The position numbers and the translations under genes were made by a program. Source: Azoarcus indigens (GTDB lineage Bacteria > Pseudomonadota > Gammaproteobacteria > Burkholderiales > Rhodocyclaceae). From it: a stretch of DNA of 64,000 nt. Position 1 is the first letter of the stretch, and every line of letters begins with the position of its first letter. The notes under the pieces are model-generated. The model was not told the origin of the DNA. It saw only the letters and a program-made list of their open reading frames with translations, and did no database searches. The stretch is from positions 551,852 through 615,851 of the forward strand of contig NZ_SNVV01000001.1 of NCBI RefSeq assembly GCF_004361735.1. The letters are read 5' to 3'. Positions 59,780-64,000 of the stretch are shown in pieces.

Positions 59780-60546
59780 GTCTGCGGTCCCTTGCCCTTG
59801 CGGTTGAGGAAATGGCCGATGCGTTCGGCGACTTCGGGGCTGGTCTGGGTCAGCGCCGCGGTCAGCGATTCGACGAAGAAGCCGTCGTCGGTAGCCATGT
59901 TGGTGATGCGGGAGATGGCGGAGACCATGGCCCAGTTGGCCATGGGCGCGTTCTCGGCGATGCGGCGCGCCAGCTGCTGCGCCTTGGCCAGCGCCTCGCC
60001 AGGGCCGACCAGGTAGTGGGCCAGGCCCAGGCGCAGGCCTTCCTCGGCGTCGAGGATGCGGCCGGTGAGCATCATTTCGCACATGCGGCCGGGGCCGATG
60101 ATGCGCGCCACCCGCACCGAGGCGCCGCCGCCGACGAAGATGCCGTGGCGGCCTTCCGGCAGCTGGTAGATGGTGTTGGGTTCGGAGATGCGTACATGGG
60201 TGGCGGTGGCCAGCTCCAGGCCGCCGCCGATGACCGCGCCCTGCATGGCCGCCACCACCGGGATGCCGCCGTTCTGGATGCGGTCGAAGATGCGGTGCCA
60301 GCCGCGCGAGTGCAGCATTACGCCGAAGGGCTCGCGGTGCTGGTGCTCGGCCAGGTCCAGGCCGGCGCAGAAATGCTCGCCCTCGCCCGCCAGGATGATC
60401 ACCCGGGTGCCTTCCGGCGTGGCGATCAGCGCCTCTTCCAGCGCGCCGAGCAGGCGGTCGCTGACGGCATTGCGCTTGGCCGGGCGCGCCAGCGTGATGG
60501 TGTAGATGTTGTCCTCGGTCGAGGTCCGGACCAGTTGTTCGCTCAT
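59776..60546 (-). CDS. Enoyl-CoA hydratase/isomerase family protein
   Basis: A 256-residue crotonase-fold protein. The oxyanion-hole parts are GEGEHFCAGLDLAEH and AVIGGGLELATATHVRI. The active-site segment LPEGRHGIFVGGGASVRVAR has one of the usual catalytic Glu residues. It would hydrate the enoyl-CoA made from an aryl-acrylic acid. A hydroxycinnamoyl-CoA hydratase-lyase role is possible, but the neighbouring dehydrogenase and thiolase argue for beta-oxidation. It overlaps the thiolase gene by 4 bases. Confidence 0.9.
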   Translation of the reverse strand: MSEQLVRTSTEDNIYTITLARPAKRNAVSDRLLGALEEALIATPEGTRVIILAGEGEHFCAGLDLAEHQHREPFGVMLHSRGWHRIFDRIQNGGIPVVAAMQGAVIGGGLELATATHVRISEPNTIYQLPEGRHGIFVGGGASVRVARIIGPGRMCEMMLTGRILDAEEGLRLGLAHYLVGPGEALAKAQQLARRIAENAPMANWAMVSAISRITNMATDDGFFVESLTAALTQTSPEVAERIGHFLNRKGKGPQT

Positions 60547-60576
60547 GGATGCCTTCCTTGCTGCGGACGCCGGCGC

Positions 60577-62442
60577 TCAGGCGGCCGGATGTACCGTGAT
60601 GACCGTCTTGTCCTGCACGTCCGCGTACAGGTACTCGACGAGGTCGGCGCGGCGGTTGAGCACCGCGCGCTGGTTGATGTAGCCCTTGTCGGTGATCTCG
60701 CCCGCCTCCACCGACGGCGGCTCGGCCATCAGCAGCGCGCGCGCCGGGTAGGTGGAGGAGCCGCCGCCGGTCTTCATCATCATCGCCATGCCCTGGCGCA
60801 CCCGGTTGCGCACCGCCGGGTTCAGCAGCACGTCGATGGCGGGCGCGTCTTCCGGCATGTCGGGGCACAACTTGCGGCACTCCGGCATGTTGGGGAAGAC
60901 GAGGAAGCCGATCTCGTCGCGGTCGTGGCCGGTGACGACGATGTCCTGCGCCACCGGCTTCAGCGCGTCGATGCCGGCCACCCGCAGCGAACCGACGTGC
61001 ACCCAGGTGCCGGTGAGCAGCTTGAAGTCCTCGCCGACGCGGCCGTCGAACAGCAGGCCCAGCTCCGGGCGCTCGGGGTCGACGAACTCCACCGCGTCGC
61101 CGATCAGGTAGTAGCCCTCTTCGTCGAAGGACTTGGCGGTGATGTCCGGTTGCTTCCAGTAGCCCGGGAACACGTTCGGGCCTTTCACCCGCACTTCCAG
61201 CTTGTCCACCGCCGGCACCAGCTTCAGCGCGGTGCCCGGCACCGGCACGCCGATGACGCCGGAGCGTATGGCCTGGAAGTGGCAATCGGTGGCCATCGGC
61301 GAGGTCTCGGTGGAGCCCCAGGACGACACCATGGTGACGCGGTGGCCGGTGGTTTCCTCGGAGAGATCCTCCAGCGCGGTCCACAAGTGCTGCGGCAGCG
61401 CCGCGCCGGCGTAGAAGATGATGGTGAGGCGCTTGAAGAAGGCCTCGCGCAGCGCCGGATCGTCGCGCAGCTTGGGCACCATCATGTCGAAGGCGCGCGG
61501 CACGCTGAAATACTGCGTGGGCGACACTTCCAGCAGGTTGCGCAGGGTGCGGTCCAGCAGCGCCGGCGTCGGCTTGCCGTCGTCCAGGTACATGCTGCCG
61601 CCGGAGCGCAGCACCATGTTGAAGTTGTGATTGCCGCCGAAGGTATGGCTCCACGGCAGCCACTCCAGCAGCACCGGCGGCGCATCCTCCAGGAAAGGCC
61701 ACACCAGCGCCTTGGACGCCTGGTTGGAGCACAGCATGCGGTGGGTGTTGATGACCGCCTTGGGCGTGCCCACCGAGCCGGAGGTAAAGAGGAACTTGGC
61801 GATGGTGTCGCCGTTGATGCGGTCGAAGGCGGCCAGCACGGCGGCCTCGTCGCTCGCCGCCTCGATGGCGGCGAAGGGGGTGTAGCTGCCAACGTCGGCG
61901 CTGTTGCCGCCAGCCACCACCACGCCGTCGTGCAGCGACGCGATGGCCTCCAGCGCCGGGCGGAAGCGCTCCACCGGATCGGCATAGATCACGCCCGGGC
62001 GCAGCAGCTCGATGTTGCCCTTGAGCTTGGCGAAGTCCTTCGACATCAGCGAGTTGCCGGAGGAGATGGAGCTGGCCGGCACGCCGATGTGCATCGCCGC
62101 CAGCATCAGCAGCGCATGCTCCACCGAGTTGTCGGACAGGATCACCACCGGCCGCTCGGCCGACAGCTTCTGCTTCAGCAGCCAGCTGCCGATGGCGATG
62201 ACGCGGCGACGCGCCTCGCCATAGGTCAGCTTCTGCCACTCGCCGTCCCGGCCGCGTTCAGCCAGGAAGAGGCGCTGCGGATCGGCGCGGTTCCAGTGCT
62301 CCAGCCACTCGCCGATGCAGCGCGACCAGGTTTCGGGAAGAGGAATCCCGGAGCGCAGGACGCGCACACCATCTCCCCGCGTTTCGACGTCGACGACCGG
62401 CCTGGCGAACATGCGGTCGATGTCACGAATCACCTTGTCCAT
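60577..62442 (-). CDS. Feruloyl-CoA synthase-like acid:CoA ligase
   Basis: A 621-residue AMP-forming acyl-CoA ligase of the feruloyl-CoA synthase group. The P-loop FTSGSVGTPKAVINTH lies near residues 219-234. Further marks are VSSWGSTETSPMATD, the hinge region LFDGRVGEDFKLLTGTWVHV, typical of this group, and the C-terminal GEITDKGYINQRAVLNRRA, with the lysine expected for adenylation. It activates a cinnamic-type acid (ferulate, coumarate or a phenylpropanoate) with ATP and CoA. It is 30 bp upstream of the hydratase gene and thus heads the catabolic run after the binding protein. Confidence 0.92.
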   Translation of the reverse strand: MDKVIRDIDRMFARPVVDVETRGDGVRVLRSGIPLPETWSRCIGEWLEHWNRADPQRLFLAERGRDGEWQKLTYGEARRRVIAIGSWLLKQKLSAERPVVILSDNSVEHALLMLAAMHIGVPASSISSGNSLMSKDFAKLKGNIELLRPGVIYADPVERFRPALEAIASLHDGVVVAGGNSADVGSYTPFAAIEAASDEAAVLAAFDRINGDTIAKFLFTSGSVGTPKAVINTHRMLCSNQASKALVWPFLEDAPPVLLEWLPWSHTFGGNHNFNMVLRSGGSMYLDDGKPTPALLDRTLRNLLEVSPTQYFSVPRAFDMMVPKLRDDPALREAFFKRLTIIFYAGAALPQHLWTALEDLSEETTGHRVTMVSSWGSTETSPMATDCHFQAIRSGVIGVPVPGTALKLVPAVDKLEVRVKGPNVFPGYWKQPDITAKSFDEEGYYLIGDAVEFVDPERPELGLLFDGRVGEDFKLLTGTWVHVGSLRVAGIDALKPVAQDIVVTGHDRDEIGFLVFPNMPECRKLCPDMPEDAPAIDVLLNPAVRNRVRQGMAMMMKTGGGSSTYPARALLMAEPPSVEAGEITDKGYINQRAVLNRRADLVEYLYADVQDKTVITVHPAA

Positions 62443-62468
62443 AGGATTCCTCGTCCTCTCCTCGGGCC

Positions 62469-63617
62469 TTACTCGGAGCGCAGCAGCTTGTAGCTGCCGT
62501 TCTCCACCTTGACCAGCACGCGGGCGCGCTCGTCATGGCCGAAGTGGTCGGTCGGGCTCATGTTGAACACGCCATGCACGCCCACCACGTTCTTGGTGTT
62601 CTCGATGGCGTCGCGCAGCGCGGCGCGGAACTCCGGCGTGCCCGGCTTGGCCTTCTTCAGCGCCACCGGAACAGCGGCGTCGAGGATGAGGTAGGCATCC
62701 CACAGGTGGGCACCCTGCGGGCCGACCGAACCGGCGCCGTACTTGGCCTCGTACAGCTTCACGTAGTTGGCGATCACCGCCTTCATCGGGTTGCTGTCGG
62801 CCAGCTGGTCGCCGACCACGATGGGGCCGGTGACGAAGATGCCGCCTTCCAGCGCCTTGCCGCCCACCCGCAGCACGTCACGGCCGATGGCGCCGTGGGT
62901 CTGGTAGATGCGGCCCTTGTAGCCGCGCTCCACCAGGGTGGAATGCGGCAGCGCGGACGGCGTGCCGGAGGAAACGATGAGGATGGCATCCGGCTTGGCG
63001 GCGATCAGCTTCATCGCCTGGCCCATCACCGAGGTGTCGGCGCGGTTGAACTTCTCGTTGATGGTGAGCTGGATGCCCTTGGCTTCGGCCGCCTTCTTCA
63101 TCTCGGCCATGAAGCTCTCGCCATAGGGGTCGGCGAAGCCGATCACGCCTATGGTCTTCACGCCGTTGGCCGCCATGTCGTCGGCGATGGCGCCGGCCAT
63201 GATGCGGTTGTGCTGCGGCATGCGGAACAGCCAGTGCTCCTTCTCCGGCGCCAGCGAAGCCACCGGGCCCAGGCCCAGCAGCGGCGTCTTGGACTCCACC
63301 GCGATCTCGGTCACGGCGATGGTGTTGGACACCGTGGAAGAGCCGACGAGCACGTCCACCTTGTTCTCTTCGGCCAGCTTCTTGGCGTTCTTCGAAGCCT
63401 GGGTGGGGTCGGTGGCATCGTCCAGCACGATCCAGTTCACCTTCTCGCCGCCCACCGTCGCCGGCAGCAGCGCCACGGTGTTCTTCTGCGGGGCGCCCAG
63501 CGCGGAGGCCGGGCCGGTGGCGGACACGGTGATGCCGACGGTGAGATCGGCCAGCGCGGCACCGCTTGCGAACAGGGATGCCACGACCGTTGCGACTGCA
63601 AGTCTCCTGAACTTCAT
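62469..63617 (-). CDS. Liv-type ABC transporter substrate-binding protein
   Basis: A 382-residue periplasmic binding protein of the LivK/HAAT type. The signal peptide is MKFRRLAVATVVASLFASGA with cleavage near ALA-D. The mature start is LTVGITVSATGPASALGAP. It lies 26 bp upstream of the ligase gene and downstream of a LivF-like ATPase gene on the same strand, so it belongs to an uptake system for the aromatic acid. Paralogue of 2143-3312. GGAGGA precedes the ATG. Confidence 0.92.
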   Translation of the reverse strand: MKFRRLAVATVVASLFASGAALADLTVGITVSATGPASALGAPQKNTVALLPATVGGEKVNWIVLDDATDPTQASKNAKKLAEENKVDVLVGSSTVSNTIAVTEIAVESKTPLLGLGPVASLAPEKEHWLFRMPQHNRIMAGAIADDMAANGVKTIGVIGFADPYGESFMAEMKKAAEAKGIQLTINEKFNRADTSVMGQAMKLIAAKPDAILIVSSGTPSALPHSTLVERGYKGRIYQTHGAIGRDVLRVGGKALEGGIFVTGPIVVGDQLADSNPMKAVIANYVKLYEAKYGAGSVGPQGAHLWDAYLILDAAVPVALKKAKPGTPEFRAALRDAIENTKNVVGVHGVFNMSPTDHFGHDERARVLVKVENGSYKLLRSE

Positions 63618-63830
63618 GTTTCCTCCTGATTTATGTGGCTGCCGCGCTGAGGCGGCAGTTGCTGCTGGCGGCTGCGGATCGATGTCCGCAGCTCGTTCTT
63701 CCGTTGGCGGGAAAGGGATCTCCTGCCCCTCGCGTCCCTTGCCTTCCCGCCATCGCTCTCTTGCCGGGGAGTGCTGCGTCTGTCCTTTCCCCGTCCCTGT
63801 GCTTGTTCTCGTGCGCCGATGCAAGGGCCC

Positions 63831-64000
63831 TCAAGCCGCCAGCATCGCCTGATGCTTGCCGCCCAGCCCCAGATACGCCTCGATGACCCTGGGATCATCC
63901 TTCAGCAGCGCCGCCGGCCCCTCCATCGCGATCTGGCCGGTCTCCAGCACATAGGCGTAGTCGGCCACCTGGAGGGCCGCGCGGGCGTTCTGCTCCACCA
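63831..64000 (-). CDS. Liv-type ABC transporter ATPase (LivF-like), cut by window end
   Basis: Only the last 55 codons are visible. They read VEQNARAALQVADYAYVLET then GQIAMEGPAALLKDDPRVIE and end in AYLGLGGKHQAMLAA, the typical C-terminus of the LivF subunit (H-loop region excluded). Together with the binding protein 213 bp downstream it belongs to an ABC importer whose remaining genes lie beyond the window. Confidence 0.88.
   Translation of the reverse strand, partial: VEQNARAALQVADYAYVLETGQIAMEGPAALLKDDPRVIEAYLGLGGKHQAMLAA

Noticed and set aside
59780..62239. Upstream extension of the thiolase frame to over 1,200 codons
   Set aside because: The extension runs through the hydratase and ligase genes in another frame. 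Thiolase homology and the ATGA overlap fix the start at 59779.

Overview
The window is about 64 kb of high-GC chromosome with bacterial gene density. It probably comes from a betaproteobacterium near the Rhodocyclales (Azoarcus, Thauera, Aromatoleum or Zoogloea type). This is inferred from gene content: CoA-linked aromatic and acyl metabolism, TRAP and Liv-type uptake, an indolepyruvate:ferredoxin oxidoreductase pair, several c-di-GMP enzymes, DUF4124 proteins, a beta-type H-NS protein and a PEP-CTERM-like protein behind a sigma-54 promoter. No rRNA or marker gene in the window fixes the taxon.

Layout. 1-5.4 kb: a cut-off diguanylate cyclase, a flavin reductase and a Liv-type binding protein divergent from a LuxR regulator, then a decayed serine recombinase beside initiator tRNA-fMet. 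5.5-17 kb: housekeeping and accessory genes (GGDEF-EAL protein, pyruvyl transferase, DUF4142, thiolase, WYL regulator, a GNAT-hydrolase fusion, an AlkD-like protein). 17.2-18.8 kb: a two-gene unit of a 126-residue protein carrying WCVACGAGK twice and a radical SAM/SPASM enzyme, which looks like a RiPP precursor and its maturase. 19-23.6 kb: SDR, PEP-CTERM-like protein, MaoC/TetR pair, NdpA, a small gene behind an SOS-box-like site, and H-NS. 23.7-33.4 kb: a long minus-strand run (iorA, iorB, panE-like, TRAP transporter, thioesterase, FMN 2-hydroxyacid oxidase) divergent from a LysR gene. It reads as uptake and oxidation of a (probably aromatic) 2-hydroxy or 2-oxo acid.

34-48 kb: a diguanylate cyclase, nitronate monooxygenase, NUDIX and unknown genes. 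An AcoR-type sigma-54 activator is then divergent from a five-gene operon (Rieske protein, PQQ alcohol dehydrogenase, outer-membrane channel, DUF1097 protein, aldehyde dehydrogenase). A good -24/-12 promoter lies upstream of the operon. Two hairpins end it.

48.1-50.5 kb is an island of visibly lower GC: promoter, a roughly 335-base non-coding leader, a 78-residue protein, an XRE regulator and a retron-like reverse transcriptase. A decayed RND efflux gene follows. I regard this as a probable retron defence system and the most interesting locus, together with the radical SAM pair.

51.8-64 kb: a quinone reductase/LysR pair, a nitroreductase, and a minus-strand beta-oxidation cluster (acyl-CoA dehydrogenase, thioesterase, SDR, thiolase, enoyl-CoA hydratase, feruloyl-CoA-synthetase-like ligase, Liv binding protein, LivF-like ATPase cut by the window end). 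The cluster resembles side-chain degradation of phenylpropanoid acids.
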